Assembly: GCF_900091445.1 (NCBI RefSeq)
Contig: NZ_LT607733.1
Location: 5,359,001 to 5,423,000 of the forward strand
Source: Micromonospora echinofusca
GTDB taxonomy: Bacteria > Actinomycetota > Actinomycetes > Mycobacteriales > Micromonosporaceae
Direction: 5' to 3'
DNA length: 64,000 nt
Part shown: positions 8,301 through 19,642 of the stretch, piece after piece
How the letters are laid out: the number at the start of each line of letters is the position of its first letter
Numbering within the stretch: position 1 is the stretch's first letter
Translations under genes and position numbers: made by a program
The notes under the pieces: model-generated
The model's input: the letters and a program-made list of their open reading frames with translations, nothing else
Told to the model about the DNA's origin: nothing
Database searches by the model: none

Positions 8301-10302
8301 CCGGGCCGTCGTGGCCGGCGTCGTCGCCCTGCACGCCGCCGGAGCGGGTCTGGTCCGGCCGTGGACCACCGCGCTGGCGCTGGGCAGCATCGCGCTGATC
8401 GGCCTCGTGGTGGCCGCGCTGGCCCGGTCGCTGGCCGTGCCGCTGGTGGAGGACATCGAGAACGAGGGGATGCCCCCGCACCTCGCCCAGATCGGAGGCG
8501 CCGCGGCCGGGGCCGCCCTGCTCGCGTTCCCGGGTGCCGTCGCGGCGCTGGCCGCCGAGTTCGGACGCGCGCCGGAGGTGGTGCTCACCGCCGCGTTGGC
8601 CGCGTCGAGCCTGGGCCTGGCGGCGGTGGCCGCCGTCCGGCGGCGGGTCCCGCAGTACCTGCCCTGGGCGAGCGCGGCGGTGGCCGGCGGCGCCACGGTG
8701 AGCGCCCTGGCCGCCGTCCCCGCCAACCAGCCCGTCGGTGTGTACGCCGCCGCCGCGGCCCTGCTCGGGGTGCTCGCCGAGCTGGTCCGGGGCGCGACCG
8801 AACCGCCGGTCGGCGCGGCCCAGCCCGTACGACGCTGGTCGGTGCTGCTCGACGGCGCATTGCGGCGGCTGCCCGACGACGGGACGCAGCGCCGCTGGCG
8901 GGTCAGCCCCGCCGCCGGTGCGCTCGCCGCCGGTGCGCTGCCCACCGTCCTGGCGCTGGTGTCGATCGCCCCGGCCCTGGTCGTCGCACTGGTCGATCCG
9001 CACCGCAGCCTCGGCCGGGTCTGGCAGGGACCACCCCCGGAGCTGCTCACCCCGCCCCCTGAGGCGATCGACCCGACCCACGTGCTGACCGCGCTGCTGC
9101 TCACCGCGACCGCCGCGCTGGCCGCCACCGGTTTCAGCGGCGGGCGGCGCTCCCGGGCGGTACCGGTCGTGCTGCCCGGCGCCGCCGTGACCCTGCTGAT
9201 CACCCCGGCGTCGCTCGGCAACGGCTGGCCGGCGAGCACCCTGGCGGCGCTGTCCGTGTTCACCATCGCGATGCTGGGGCTGGCGCTCACCCCGCCCCCA
9301 CCGCTGGTCGAGCGGGCCCGCTCGCTGCGCCTGACCCGGGTGCTCGTCTTCGCCATCGGGCTCGCCGCCGGGAGCGCGGGCCTGGTCGGTGGCCTGGCGA
9401 CGCGGGAGCTGACCCTGTTCACCCTCGGTGGCGCGGTCGGCGTCGGCACGGTGGCCGCGCTCTTCGGCACCACCCAGCGGGCGCGCATCCTCGGCTGGCT
9501 GTTCGCCTCGCTGATGGCACAGCTCTTCGTGCTCACCGCCGGCCTGGTGGCCGGGCTCGCGGCCGTCTGGTCCGCGTTCGGCGTACTGGCGGTGGGGGCG
9601 GCCCTCCAGGTGTTCGCCGCGACCCTGCCCAGGCTGCGTCGCCCCGAGGCGCAGCGGGAGGCGGCCACCGTCGAGTGGAGCGGGCACGCTGCCGCCCTGA
9701 TCGCCCTGGCGCTGGCCTTCGACTCGCCCCGGCACATCGCGGCCCTGCTGGCCGGCTGGGGCGCGGTCCTCGGCGTGGCGGCCACCCGACCCGGCCGCCG
9801 GCCGGTGGAGCGGCGCATCCTGTTCTGGGCGGTCGTGGTCTGCGAGATCGCCGCCTGGTGGATCCTGATGCGGGTCGCCGACGTGGCGCTGCCGGAGGCC
9901 TACACGCTGCCCTTCGCGGCGCTCGCCCTGCTCGTCGGCGTGCTGGAGCTGCGGCACCGGCCCGACCTGAGCAGTTGGGTCGCGTACGGGCCCGCGCTGG
10001 TCGCCGCGTTCGTGCCCACCCTGGCGATCGTGCTGGCCACCGACTCCAGCACGCTGCGCCAGGTGCTGCTGCTGCTCGGTGCGGTGGCCGTCCTCGTCTT
10101 CGGATCGATGAGCCAGCAGCAGGCACCGGTTATCGTCGGCGCGGCCGTGACCGCGATCGCGGCGGTGCACGCGCTGTTCAGCCTGGGGCCGTGGCTGGCC
10201 CTGATCCCCGTCGGCATCCTGCTGCTGGCACTCGGCGCCAGCAACGAGCGCCGGCGCCGCGCCCAGGAACGCCTCCAGACAGCCCTGCGCGGCATGCGCT
10301 GA
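5395..10302 (+). CDS. giant polytopic membrane protein, SCO7613-like, with N-terminal zinc ribbon
   Basis: The start is the GTG at 5395, preceded by GGAGGGG, giving 1,635 aa. An upstream ATG in frame at 5293 would add a Cys/Pro-rich stretch with no ribosome site. The N-terminus is a zinc ribbon (CSSC at residues 6-9, CPHC at 19-22). Next come a Glu/Lys/Gln-rich helix (about 30-75), a basic Pro-rich linker, and then continuous Ala/Val/Leu/Gly-rich transmembrane segments to the C-terminus, broken by a charged loop near 320-370. It resembles the actinobacterial SCO7613 C-terminal-domain family by architecture. Function is unknown. The repeated blocks of helices suggest internal duplication. Standalone gene. 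Confidence 0.8.
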   Translation: MATFQCSSCGREIKPAVSCPHCGAHQPQWVEHLAQIERSIAEMKAREAAIASEQRQIAAKMQAALFQRDILAHAGEERLKQATRPRRVLRKRPGRRPPTAATGAPPRVPRQGTPAGPEDPPPPPPSAATWLDADDPEHPPEASSREVQNIPLGLGALLLGVAAVVFAAVATSSMDALARLGVLLLATVLMLLAPPVLARRGLTSTAETISAVGLLLVPLAGYALWAVDRIGNGGASGAIFGAIVFAVTAGVSFGYAGWTGLRAPRFATVLAAQPVLPLLAYDRITGPGGWALVLTAVALLDLWLARSPVTVERPVRQDLPEPPAAPASAPRQRRADGRPEGAPEEAGEVLDGGLPAQDRAPAGRPVPWLRELTWVLHGVAVALALAYAVSALLRAGTVPGATGAGLVLLLAAAVGLAGTLVLRRPPLPDLGAGIFTLAVIGALSRIASVAFPGRALLLIAAVITLTGLAVRAVPEAARRGPQLASAVALTVSGVVVAGGALRAGVAPVRAALPAWAADLDRYPAELAAAVGPAAWQLAASAFLLTVAAVLALPSEIRREFAVVGAALTALAVPASFGLGWAVAPWPMVLTAVGIGVVGLSARTERAALAHAATAAGVGLFGAGAGLARPALTTAVLLTLFAAGVLVAVAPRMRLAPAAADTVSAWAAGGAAFALPGAVAAFVAATVPVDPTPTPASLREVTVPVLAASFLAVCVTLGHAAVVQVSQRRIPTPLAVGTALGAVTVTAAAFGAPGATAADAWVGGLLLVAGAMVVFAGPIDAGRRSDLTLDGSDLAAAAVTAALIATLARIAAVLAPGGQLAVAAGLVLVVAVAARAMPEEWRRGPIVGLAVGGVLIGLLAGWSALRGGLGVLATPGPIWNGDLTGWPAGPTGGSTWQAPVALALLGVAAAVLLPPPWKYDVSGVAAALATIGAPAAFDLPWWSPVLVGGMVATVFGAAAVAAVDPRAGLSRAVVAGVVALHAAGAGLVRPWTTALALGSIALIGLVVAALARSLAVPLVEDIENEGMPPHLAQIGGAAAGAALLAFPGAVAALAAEFGRAPEVVLTAALAASSLGLAAVAAVRRRVPQYLPWASAAVAGGATVSALAAVPANQPVGVYAAAAALLGVLAELVRGATEPPVGAAQPVRRWSVLLDGALRRLPDDGTQRRWRVSPAAGALAAGALPTVLALVSIAPALVVALVDPHRSLGRVWQGPPPELLTPPPEAIDPTHVLTALLLTATAALAATGFSGGRRSRAVPVVLPGAAVTLLITPASLGNGWPASTLAALSVFTIAMLGLALTPPPPLVERARSLRLTRVLVFAIGLAAGSAGLVGGLATRELTLFTLGGAVGVGTVAALFGTTQRARILGWLFASLMAQLFVLTAGLVAGLAAVWSAFGVLAVGAALQVFAATLPRLRRPEAQREAATVEWSGHAAALIALALAFDSPRHIAALLAGWGAVLGVAATRPGRRPVERRILFWAVVVCEIAAWWILMRVADVALPEAYTLPFAALALLVGVLELRHRPDLSSWVAYGPALVAAFVPTLAIVLATDSSTLRQVLLLLGAVAVLVFGSMSQQQAPVIVGAAVTAIAAVHALFSLGPWLALIPVGILLLALGASNERRRRAQERLQTALRGMR

Positions 10303-10470
10303 CACCGGGCCCACCCGCGGGGACGGGCGCCGCTCCCGCACGCCGGCATGCCGCACAACCCGTTCCCCGTAACGGCATCGACCACCGGACCACGAAGTGC
10401 CGACCACGCGTCTGCCGACCACGCGAACACATAGCGTAAGGAACAAGGAGCAACGGCAACCTGCCCTCCG
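10303..10470. other. intergenic, no gene seen
   Basis: 168 bases between the giant membrane gene and the inverted-repeat element. I see no credible start with a ribosome site on either strand. CACGAACACATAGCG around 10422-10436 is locally richer in A/T. Confidence 0.5.
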
Positions 10471-10601
10471 CGCCCTTTGCTCTGCAGCCACCGACGCACC
10501 GCTCACGATGCGTTACGAAGCCTGGCCACCTCGTTCCGGCAGCCGGAAGAGAAGTGCCAGCTCGGGGGCTGGTGCGTCGATGGGTGCAGAGCAAAGGGCC
10601 C
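10471..10601. repeat. dispersed inverted-repeat element, copy 1
   Basis: The left arm (10471-10500) and right arm (10571-10601) are about 30-bp inverted repeats with 3-4 differences; the shared core is CCCTTTGCTCTGCA plus CGACGCACC. They enclose 70 bp of unrelated sequence. The same arms recur at 51084-51215 with a different core. Arms this long without any transposase frame suggest a MITE-like or REP-like non-autonomous repeat, or a large hairpin. Confidence 0.75.
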
Positions 10602-10980
10602 GAAGGGATAAGACCTCTCCGGGTCGAGACGGCAACGCTGGGTGACGGGCCATTCAGTTACTTCAAGTGGCGGCCCCCGTGGCCTGCCGGCCTCCCGGTG
10701 GCCGGTCCGGGCTCGCGGGCAGCGGCTCGGAGCGCTGGCGAGGTGGAGCAACAACGGCATCGGCCGAGCCGCCGGCCCCGTAGCCCGGCCTCTGGCGCCG
10801 CGAGAGACAGATCCGAGGCGAAGAAGCCGCGACAAGCCCGGGCAGGGGCGCGGGCGGCAGGACCGACCGCGGCCCGGGCAGGGGCGAGGACCGACCGCCG
10901 CACGGGAGGCGAGGCGCGGAGCAAGGGCAAGAACGACGCGGAGAGCCGGGCGAGGCGCGAAGCGGCGTGGGAGGCAGAGG
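10602..10980. other. intergenic, Arg/Ala-rich low-complexity sequence, no confident gene
   Basis: 379 bases downstream of purE. On the plus strand the composition is purine-rich (GGGCAGGGGCG and GGACCGACCG each occur twice between about 10840 and 10900). Frames read as basic Arg/Ala/Gly repeats without a recognisable domain or Shine-Dalgarno. They may be remnants of a lost gene or simply structured spacer. Confidence 0.45.
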
Positions 10981-11472
10981 TCAGGCGAGGGAGGCGCGCA
11001 GGGCGGCGTCCTTTTCGGCGACCAACTGCTCCAGGTCGGCCTGGTAGGCCGACATGCGGTCGAGCAGGGTGCGGTCGGCGGCGGCCAGGATGCGGACGGC
11101 GAGCAGCCCGGCGTTGCGGGCGTTACCGATCGACACGGTGGCCACCGGCACGCCGGCCGGCATCTGCACGATGGAGAGCAGCGAGTCCATCCCGTCGAGA
11201 TGCTTCAACGGCACCGGGACGCCGATCACCGGCAGCGGGGTGACCGAGGCGACCATGCCGGGCAGCGCCGCCGCGCCACCCGCCCCGGCAATGATGACCT
11301 TCAGGCCCCGGTCGGCCGCGGCGCGTCCGTAGTCGATCATCTTGATCGGCGTACGGTGTGCCGAGACGACCTCGACCTCGTAGGGCACCTCGAACTCGTC
11401 CAGCGCCTCGGCGGCGGCCCTCATCGTCGGCCAGTCCGAGTCGCTGCCCATGATCAGCCCAACGACGCTCAC
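10981..11472 (-). CDS. purE: N5-carboxyaminoimidazole ribonucleotide mutase
   Basis: Converts N5-CAIR to CAIR in purine synthesis, directly after PurK. From the GTG at 11472 ([17 protein letters not shown], with GAGAGG 9 nt upstream) the product is 163 aa, the normal class I PurE length. Family signatures are GSDSDWP, SAHRTP, and [15 protein letters not shown] longer in-frame GTG at 11529 overlaps the purK stop (GTGA) and would add 19 non-conserved residues; coupling from there cannot be excluded. It is the last gene of the purK-purE operon. Confidence 0.93.
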   Translation of the reverse strand: MSVVGLIMGSDSDWPTMRAAAEALDEFEVPYEVEVVSAHRTPIKMIDYGRAAADRGLKVIIAGAGGAAALPGMVASVTPLPVIGVPVPLKHLDGMDSLLSIVQMPAGVPVATVSIGNARNAGLLAVRILAAADRTLLDRMSAYQADLEQLVAEKDAALRASLA

Positions 11473-11525
11473 CGCGCTCTGCCTCTCGTTCGGGCCCTCG
11501 GGGCCGGCAAGCTCACCTGTCACGA

Positions 11526-12707
11526 TCACTCGTGCCCCTCACGCAGCCAGCGGGCGGCCCGCGCGGCCCGCGCCCGTACGTCGTCCAGGTCGTCGCCGAG
11601 CACCGTGACGTGCCCGATCTTGCGGCCGGGACGCACCTGCTTGCCGTAGAGGTGCACCTTGGCGCCCGGCTCGGCCGCGAAGAGGTGGTGCAGCCGCTCG
11701 TCGATCGACATCCCGCCCGGATCGCCGCCGAGCACGTTCGCCATCACCGCCACGGAAGCGGTCAGCGAGGTGTCGCCCATCGGGTAGTCGAGCACCGCCC
11801 GCAGGTGCTGCTCGAACTGCGACGTGCGCGCGCCCTCGATGGTCCAGTGCCCCGAGTTGTGCGGCCGCATCGCCAGCTCGTTCACCACGATCCGGCTGCC
11901 CCCGGGTGCGGCCCGGTCGGCGACCTCGAACAGCTCCACGGCGAGCAGGCCGACCACGCCGAGCGCGGTCGCCAGGTCGATGGCGAGCTGCTGGGCGGCT
12001 ACCGCCAGCTCCTCCGGCAGGCCCGGCGCGGGGGCGAGCACCTCGACGCAGATGCCGTCGCGCTGCACCGTCTCGACCACCGGGTACGCGGCGACCTGCC
12101 CGAACGGCGAGCGCGCCACCTGCACGGCCAACTCCCGGCGCAGCGGCACCCGCTCCTCGACGATCAGCCGGGTGCCGCCGGCCAGCAGGGTCTTCGCCAG
12201 CTCGTCGGCCTGCGCCGCGTCGTCGACCAGCCAGACGCCCCGGCCGTCGTACCCGCCACGGGCCGCCTTCAGCACCACCGGCCAGCCGACCTCGTCGCCG
12301 AACGCCACCAGGTCGGCGGGCTCCGCCACGGGTCGCCACGCCGGGTTCGGCGCGCCCAGCTCGCCGAGCCGCTCCCGCATGGCCCGCTTGTCCTGGGCGT
12401 GCAGCAGCGCGTCGGCCGGCGGGAAGAGCTTCACGCCCTCGGCCGCCAGCGTCCGGATGTGCTCGGTGGGGACGTGCTCGTGGTCGAAGGTGACCACGTC
12501 GCAGGCCTTGGCGAAGGTACGCAGCGCGGCGAGGTCGGTGTGGTCGCCGTACTGGACGTCGGCGGCGACCAGCGCGGCGCCGTCGTCGGGGGCCAGCGCG
12601 AGCACGCGCAGCGACTGGCCGAGGGCGATCGCGGACTGGTGGGTCATCCGGGCCAGCTGGCCACCGCCCACCATGCCGACAACGGGCAGACCGGTACGGG
12701 AATCCAT
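11526..12707 (-). CDS. purK: N5-carboxyaminoimidazole ribonucleotide synthase
   Basis: ATP-dependent carboxylation of AIR to N5-CAIR. The 393-aa ATP-grasp enzyme has an N-terminal [13 protein letters not shown] (residues 9-21), then [11 protein letters not shown], the ATP-grasp loop [16 protein letters not shown] near 150, and the metal-binding [29 protein letters not shown] region near 270-300. A minus-strand TAGGCT box sits 9 nt before the ATG, so a leaderless or very short leader is possible. Together with PurE this is the bacterial two-step route. Confidence 0.95.
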   Translation of the reverse strand: MDSRTGLPVVGMVGGGQLARMTHQSAIALGQSLRVLALAPDDGAALVAADVQYGDHTDLAALRTFAKACDVVTFDHEHVPTEHIRTLAAEGVKLFPPADALLHAQDKRAMRERLGELGAPNPAWRPVAEPADLVAFGDEVGWPVVLKAARGGYDGRGVWLVDDAAQADELAKTLLAGGTRLIVEERVPLRRELAVQVARSPFGQVAAYPVVETVQRDGICVEVLAPAPGLPEELAVAAQQLAIDLATALGVVGLLAVELFEVADRAAPGGSRIVVNELAMRPHNSGHWTIEGARTSQFEQHLRAVLDYPMGDTSLTASVAVMANVLGGDPGGMSIDERLHHLFAAEPGAKVHLYGKQVRPGRKIGHVTVLGDDLDDVRARAARAARWLREGHE

Positions 12708-12796
12708 AGCGGCGCCAGCCTATCGGCACGCCCCGCGACCTGTGCCGCCGGCTGCCGCATCGCCGGCCTCCGGACCGGCCGCCCCGGCCGTGCGAC

Positions 12797-14842
<2,046 letters not shown>

Positions 14843-14926
14843 CCGACGACCATAACCATCCCGTGGCGCGCCCGCCCGCGCTCCGGCACCCGACGGCACC
14901 GCCTCCCCGCAGGCGGCCCGGCGGGG

Positions 14927-17458
14927 TCAGGAGGCGCCGTCGGCGCGCAGCGGCAGGACGTTGGGTCGGGCCTCGTCGAGGAGGGTGCCCAGGACCGCGC
15001 CGATCTTGTCGGCCGGCATGGGCTTGAAGAAGTGGTAGCCCTGGGCGGCCGTGCAGCCCAGCTCGGCCAGCGCCAGGCGCTGCTCGGCGGTCTCCACGCC
15101 CTCGGCGACCACCCGGAGCCCCAGCTCGTGGGCGAGACCGACGGTGGTACGCACGATCGCCGCCGCCTCCGGGGAGTCGGCCATCCGGATCACGAAGGAA
15201 CGGTCCACCTTCAGCTCGTCGACCGCGATCCGGGTGAGGAACGTCAGCGAGGAGAAGCCCGTGCCGAAGTCGTCGACGGCGAGCTGCACGCCCATCGACC
15301 GCAGGGTGGCGAGCACCTCGTCGATGACCTCCAGCTCGCTCATCACCACCGTCTCGGTGATCTCCAGGACCAGCCGGTCCGGCGGCACCTGGTGCCGGCG
15401 CAGGGCATCGGCGATGTCGGCGGGCAGGCGGGGGTCGAGCAGGCTGCGCGCCGACAGGTTGACCGAGATCGGCACGTCGAGCCCGTCGCCGGCCCAGCCG
15501 GCGGCCACGGCGAGCGCCTTGTCCAGCACGTAGCGGGTGAAGGTGCCGAGCTGTTCGCTGTTCTCCACGGGGCGGATGAAGTCGTGCGGCCCGAGCCAGC
15601 CCCGGCGCGGGTGCCGCCAGCGGATCAGCGCCTCCACCCCGGTCGGCGCCCCGGTGGTCAGGTCGACCGCCGGCTGCAACGCCAGCACGAGCTGGTCGTC
15701 GGTCTTCAGCGCCTCGCGCAGCTCGGCCAGCAGGGCGAGCTGGTCGGTGCTCGCGGCGTCCCGGGCGGAGTCGTACGCGGCGACGCTGCCGCCGCCCTCC
15801 TTGGCCTGGTACATGGCGATGTCGGCCCGGCGCAGCAGCTCGGTCAGGTCGGCGGTGCCGGCGTCGGCGACCACCACCCCGACGGAGACCTCGACGGACA
15901 TCCGTACCCCGGCCACCTCGGTCGGCGCGGCGAGCCGCTCGGCGATCTCGCGGGCCTGCCGCAGCGCGTACGTCATCGGGGCAGCCCTGTCGCCGATCAC
16001 CGGGACCGACGTCAGCAGCAGCGCGAACTCGTCGCCGCCGAGGCGGGCGAGCAGGTCCCCGGGGCGGGCGAGGGTGCCCAGCCGGTTGGCGGTCAGCCGC
16101 AGCAGCTGGTCGCCGGCGGCGTGCCCGAGGGTGTCGTTGACCTCCTTGAACTGGTCGATGTCGAGCAGCAGCAGCGCGACCGGGTGGTCGTGGGCGAGCT
16201 GGCGCAGCGCCTGGTCGCCCTTGCTGAGCAGGGCCGACCGGTTCGCCAGCCCGGTGAGCTGGTCGTGCACCGCCTCGTACGACGAGCGGGCCGTGACCAG
16301 CCGCAGCTCCCGGTGGGTCGCGGCGTCGTGCAGCGCGGCGGCGAGAGCGTCGCCGAACGCGGCGAGGGCGTCGTGTTCGCGGGCGTTCGGGGGCGCGGAG
16401 CGCGGGAACCGGATGCGCAGCTCGCCCACCCGGGCCGCACCCACGGTGAGGGTACGCACCAGCTCGTGGCCCTCGGGCTCGTTCCGGCCCGGCGGGGCTA
16501 CCTCGCGGTCGACCAGTTGGCCGCCCGGATCACCCCGGTAGCGCCGCCACCGTCCGTCGCCGCGAGCCACGTCGACGTCGACGAGTTCGGCGTTGAAGAC
16601 GGCCAGCGCGCCGGTCACTGCGGCCGTGGCGACGCCCCGCTCGTCGAGCTGGTTGAGCGCGGCGGTGGCCTCGGCGAAGACCCGCCAGGTGCGGCGTTCC
16701 TGGTCGGCGCGCAGCCGGTGCCGGTAGGTCTGCTGGAGCAGCCAGAGCGGCGGCGGGAGCAACAGCAGCCAGCGCGCGTCGAGCTCCAGCAGCGCCACCA
16801 CGACCAGGCCGACGGCCACGTTCCCGACGAACATCAGCAGCTTGCCCCGCAGCGCGGCGAGCAGCGGCGGCCCGACGGGGATGCCGTGGCGCAGCGCCAG
16901 GGTGGCGCCGCCGAGCCAGGCGGTGGCGAGGAGGTAGGTGACCGACCCCGCGAGCACGGCCAGGGCGAGCGCCGGGGTGGGCGTCGCCAGCAGCGGCTCG
17001 CCGAGCCAGGTGGTGACCGAGACGGCCAGGGCGGTGGCGGCGGTCAGGGAGGCGGTGATCCGGACGACCTCCAGCACCGGCCGCCGGTCGCCGAGCAGCG
17101 ACATGGCCGACCAGGCGAGGGCGGCCCCGAGGAGCGCGGCGGAGGGGAGCCAGCCGGTGGGCGTCAGGTAGAGGCAGATGATCAGCGCCGCCTCGCCCCA
17201 GGTGATGCTCACCATCCCGGCGGAGGTGCGGAACCGCAGCCGGGCCAGCTGGGCGACGGCGAACACGGCGACGGCGAGGCCGAACCGGGCCGGCCCGCCG
17301 AGCGGGTCGTCGGTGGGCAGGCGGATCGGCGCGGTCCACCCGAGGCCGGCGGCGACCAGTGCGGTCAGCGCGACGGCGACCGTGAGCAGGAGCAGCCGCG
17401 CGGGGGTGCCGCGGGTTTCGAGCCGGTCGGTCGACTCGCCGGCCCTGCCGGAGGTCAC
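14927..17458 (-). CDS. membrane-anchored GGDEF-EAL protein, cyclic di-GMP turnover
   Basis: 843 aa. About nine hydrophobic helices (residues 20-235) form a membrane sensor region. A GAF-like stretch follows (about 250-375), then a GGDEF domain with intact RLGGDEFALLL (GGDEF near 474-478) and an EAL domain with EAL near 609-611, DDFGTGFSSL, and VVAEGVETAEQ. All core catalytic residues appear present in both domains, so it could make or degrade c-di-GMP depending on signal. The start GTG has GGAG 7 nt before it. It is probably monocistronic. Confidence 0.92.
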   Translation of the reverse strand: MTSGRAGESTDRLETRGTPARLLLLTVAVALTALVAAGLGWTAPIRLPTDDPLGGPARFGLAVAVFAVAQLARLRFRTSAGMVSITWGEAALIICLYLTPTGWLPSAALLGAALAWSAMSLLGDRRPVLEVVRITASLTAATALAVSVTTWLGEPLLATPTPALALAVLAGSVTYLLATAWLGGATLALRHGIPVGPPLLAALRGKLLMFVGNVAVGLVVVALLELDARWLLLLPPPLWLLQQTYRHRLRADQERRTWRVFAEATAALNQLDERGVATAAVTGALAVFNAELVDVDVARGDGRWRRYRGDPGGQLVDREVAPPGRNEPEGHELVRTLTVGAARVGELRIRFPRSAPPNAREHDALAAFGDALAAALHDAATHRELRLVTARSSYEAVHDQLTGLANRSALLSKGDQALRQLAHDHPVALLLLDIDQFKEVNDTLGHAAGDQLLRLTANRLGTLARPGDLLARLGGDEFALLLTSVPVIGDRAAPMTYALRQAREIAERLAAPTEVAGVRMSVEVSVGVVVADAGTADLTELLRRADIAMYQAKEGGGSVAAYDSARDAASTDQLALLAELREALKTDDQLVLALQPAVDLTTGAPTGVEALIRWRHPRRGWLGPHDFIRPVENSEQLGTFTRYVLDKALAVAAGWAGDGLDVPISVNLSARSLLDPRLPADIADALRRHQVPPDRLVLEITETVVMSELEVIDEVLATLRSMGVQLAVDDFGTGFSSLTFLTRIAVDELKVDRSFVIRMADSPEAAAIVRTTVGLAHELGLRVVAEGVETAEQRLALAELGCTAAQGYHFFKPMPADKIGAVLGTLLDEARPNVLPLRADGAS

Positions 17459-17637
17459 CGAGCCGCTCCGCCCGCGGGCCGCTCGCCGTCACGACGGGCG
17501 GCCGCTGCTGTGGTGGTCATCGGCGCCCCCTCCCGCGCACGGCTCGGGAACTCTTGGTCCCCCCGGCGAGAGGCTAAGGCAAACCCGGTGGCCGCAACAG
17601 GGGGCGACGACCGGGTTCGGCGTGAATCATGCGTGGA

Positions 17638-17931
17638 CTAGCCGTTTCGGCCCTGCTGACGCCCGGTGGGAGCGGGGGTGGATGAATCCTGCGCCTGCGT
17701 GCCCTCTGTCGGATCGACGACTTCCGCGTCCGCCCGGTCGAGCGTGGCCGGCGGGCCCTGCTGGGGGAACCGGTCGGGCAGGCGACGCAGCCGGGAGTTC
17801 ATGTTGCGGATCAACAGGACGGTGGCGGTCGCCAGAACGAGGATGAGGAAGAGGCCCATCGGGCCGGCCAGCCCACCCGTGCGGGTGTCCCCGAAGTTGT
17901 TCTGGGCGAGCACCTGTGCGGCGGTCAGCAT
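17638..17931 (-). CDS. small single-pass membrane protein of unknown function
   Basis: 97 aa. A short N-terminus (MLTAAQVLAQNNFGDTRTGG) precedes one transmembrane helix (about residues 22-42) and a charged Gln/Thr-rich cytoplasmic tail. The ATG has GGAGG at the right distance. It follows mca closely on the same strand (48 bp), so it is likely cotranscribed, but no function can be assigned. Confidence 0.75.
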   Translation of the reverse strand: MLTAAQVLAQNNFGDTRTGGLAGPMGLFLILVLATATVLLIRNMNSRLRRLPDRFPQQGPPATLDRADAEVVDPTEGTQAQDSSTPAPTGRQQGRNG

Positions 17932-17979
17932 GGCGTTCCTCCGGATTGCGGTTGGTGACCAGGGTAGCCCGGCCCCGGA

Positions 17980-18861
17980 TCAGCAGGCACGGGCCGTCTC
18001 GCGCACCCCGGCGAAGAGGTCCGACTCGGGTAGTGGGCTGTCGACCAGCGAGCGCACCAGCTCGAAGTCCTCCGTCGGCCACGCCCGCCGCTGCAGCTCC
18101 ATCGGCACCTGGAACCAGAAGCCGTCGGGGTCGATCTGGGTGGCGTGGGCGCGCAGCGCGTCGTCGCGGACGGGGAAGTAGTCGGCGCACTCGACCCGGG
18201 TCGTGATCCGGGGCCCCTTGTCGGGGCGGTCCTCCCAGCGCTTGATCCACTCCTCGTAGGGCGAGTTGAGGCCGGCGGCGAGCAGTTCCTCGTGCAGCGC
18301 CATGATCTTGCCCTTGGAGAAGCCGATGTCGTAGTAGAGCTTGAGCGGCTGCCACGGCTCGCCCAGCTCCGGGTAGCGCTCCGGATCGCCGGCGGCCTCG
18401 AACGCGGCCACGCTGACCTTGTGGGTCATGATGTGGTCGGGGTGCGGGTAGCCGCCCTCCTCGTCGTACGTCGTGACGACGTGCGGACGGAACTGGCGGA
18501 TCAGCCGCACCAGCGGGCCGGCCGCCACCTCGACGTCCTGGAGGGCGAAGCAGCCCTCGGGCAGCGGCGGGAGCGGGTCGCCCTCGGGCAGGCCGGAGTC
18601 GACGAAACCGAGCCACGCCTGCTCGACGCCGAGGATCGCCCGTGCGGCGTCCATCTCGGCCCGGCGGACGTCGGCGATGTTGGCCCAGACGTCCGGTCGG
18701 TCCATCTTCGGGTTGAGCACGCTGCCGCGCTCGCCGCCGGTGCACGTGACCACCAGGACGTCCACGCCCTCGGCGACGTACTTCGCCATGGTCGCGGCAC
18801 CCTTGCTCGACTCGTCGTCGGGGTGCGCGTGGACGGCCATCAGTCGCAGTTGCTCTGCCAA
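17980..18861 (-). CDS. mca: mycothiol conjugate amidase
   Basis: Cleaves mycothiol S-conjugates to mercapturic acids for export, and is thereby diagnostic of a mycothiol-producing actinomycete. I start it at the TTG at 18861, because GAGGAG lies 8 nt upstream and the product ([19 protein letters not shown]) then matches the usual N-terminus; an ATG at 18840 would lose seven residues. The 293-aa LmbE-fold enzyme has zinc ligands in HAHPDDE (residues 11-17) and HPDHIMTH. The length and [17 protein letters not shown] region favour Mca over the deacetylase MshB. It is divergent from DUF4307. Confidence 0.93.
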   Translation of the reverse strand: MAEQLRLMAVHAHPDDESSKGAATMAKYVAEGVDVLVVTCTGGERGSVLNPKMDRPDVWANIADVRRAEMDAARAILGVEQAWLGFVDSGLPEGDPLPPLPEGCFALQDVEVAAGPLVRLIRQFRPHVVTTYDEEGGYPHPDHIMTHKVSVAAFEAAGDPERYPELGEPWQPLKLYYDIGFSKGKIMALHEELLAAGLNSPYEEWIKRWEDRPDKGPRITTRVECADYFPVRDDALRAHATQIDPDGFWFQVPMELQRRAWPTEDFELVRSLVDSPLPESDLFAGVRETARAC

Positions 18862-19052
18862 CGTCGGCGCTCCTCGTCTCTGCCCGCCGGCGGACCCCCC
18901 GCAGGACCGCCCGGCTGACCTGCCGGAATCCTCCCCCGCGCCGGGACCTGCCGGTGCCGACCTGTCATATTTGACGACGGGACGGGCTGGGAGGATGGAA
19001 CCCTGCCATTCTTGCCGATGCCTCCGACAACGACGCCAGGAGATACCCAGCG

Positions 19053-19487
19053 GTGACCGAGACGCACGCCACACTTGAGCCGGGCGCGCCCGCCTTCCCG
19101 CCGGGCCGGTACGGCCGCCGCCGGGAGCCGGGGCGCCGTCGGCCGCTGCTGGCGGTGCTGCTGGCGGTCGCCATGGTGGCCGTCATGACCCTGGTCGCGG
19201 TGCGGCTCTACCGGCAGTACGGCGACCCGAACTACGACGCCGAGGTGATCACCTACACCGGGATCACCGACAGCCAGGTGCTGGTCGACTTCCGGGTCAC
19301 CGTGCCGGAGGGCGGCTCGGCGGTGTGCCTGGTGCGCGCCCGCGACCGCGACGGCGCCGAGGTGGGTCGGGAAGAGGTGACGGTGACCGCCCGGCCCGGC
19401 CAGCGGCACGTGAGCACCCAGCACCGGCTGACCACCACCGCCCGGCCCTTCATCGGCGAGGTGATGCGCTGCCGGCCCCCGGGCTGA
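19053..19487 (+). CDS. DUF4307 single-pass membrane protein
   Basis: 144 aa: a basic N-terminus (residues 1-30, [12 protein letters not shown]), one transmembrane helix (about 32-52), then an extracellular beta-rich domain. The [28 protein letters not shown] region has two conserved Cys, in AVCLV and MRCRPP. The position between mca and greA is the conserved actinobacterial location of this family. Start GTG with AGGAG 10 nt upstream. Function unknown. Confidence 0.85.
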   Translation: MTETHATLEPGAPAFPPGRYGRRREPGRRRPLLAVLLAVAMVAVMTLVAVRLYRQYGDPNYDAEVITYTGITDSQVLVDFRVTVPEGGSAVCLVRARDRDGAEVGREEVTVTARPGQRHVSTQHRLTTTARPFIGEVMRCRPPG

Positions 19488-19642
19488 GCAGCCACGACGC
19501 GCCCCGGACGCACCGGCACGGATGCCCGGGGCGGCCCCGGTGCCGGCGGCACCGGCGGTGCTCGAGCGCATCCTGTGTCGTACCGCACTGGTAGCTTGGA
19601 AGTTCACCTGTCAGCCAGCACGCACGAACGAGGAGACCGCCT

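Noticed and set aside
6957..10506. Two long minus-strand frames (953 and 971 aa)
   Set aside because: They are antisense to the giant membrane gene; low-complexity Arg/Gly/Gln composition typical of shadow frames in 74% GC DNA.
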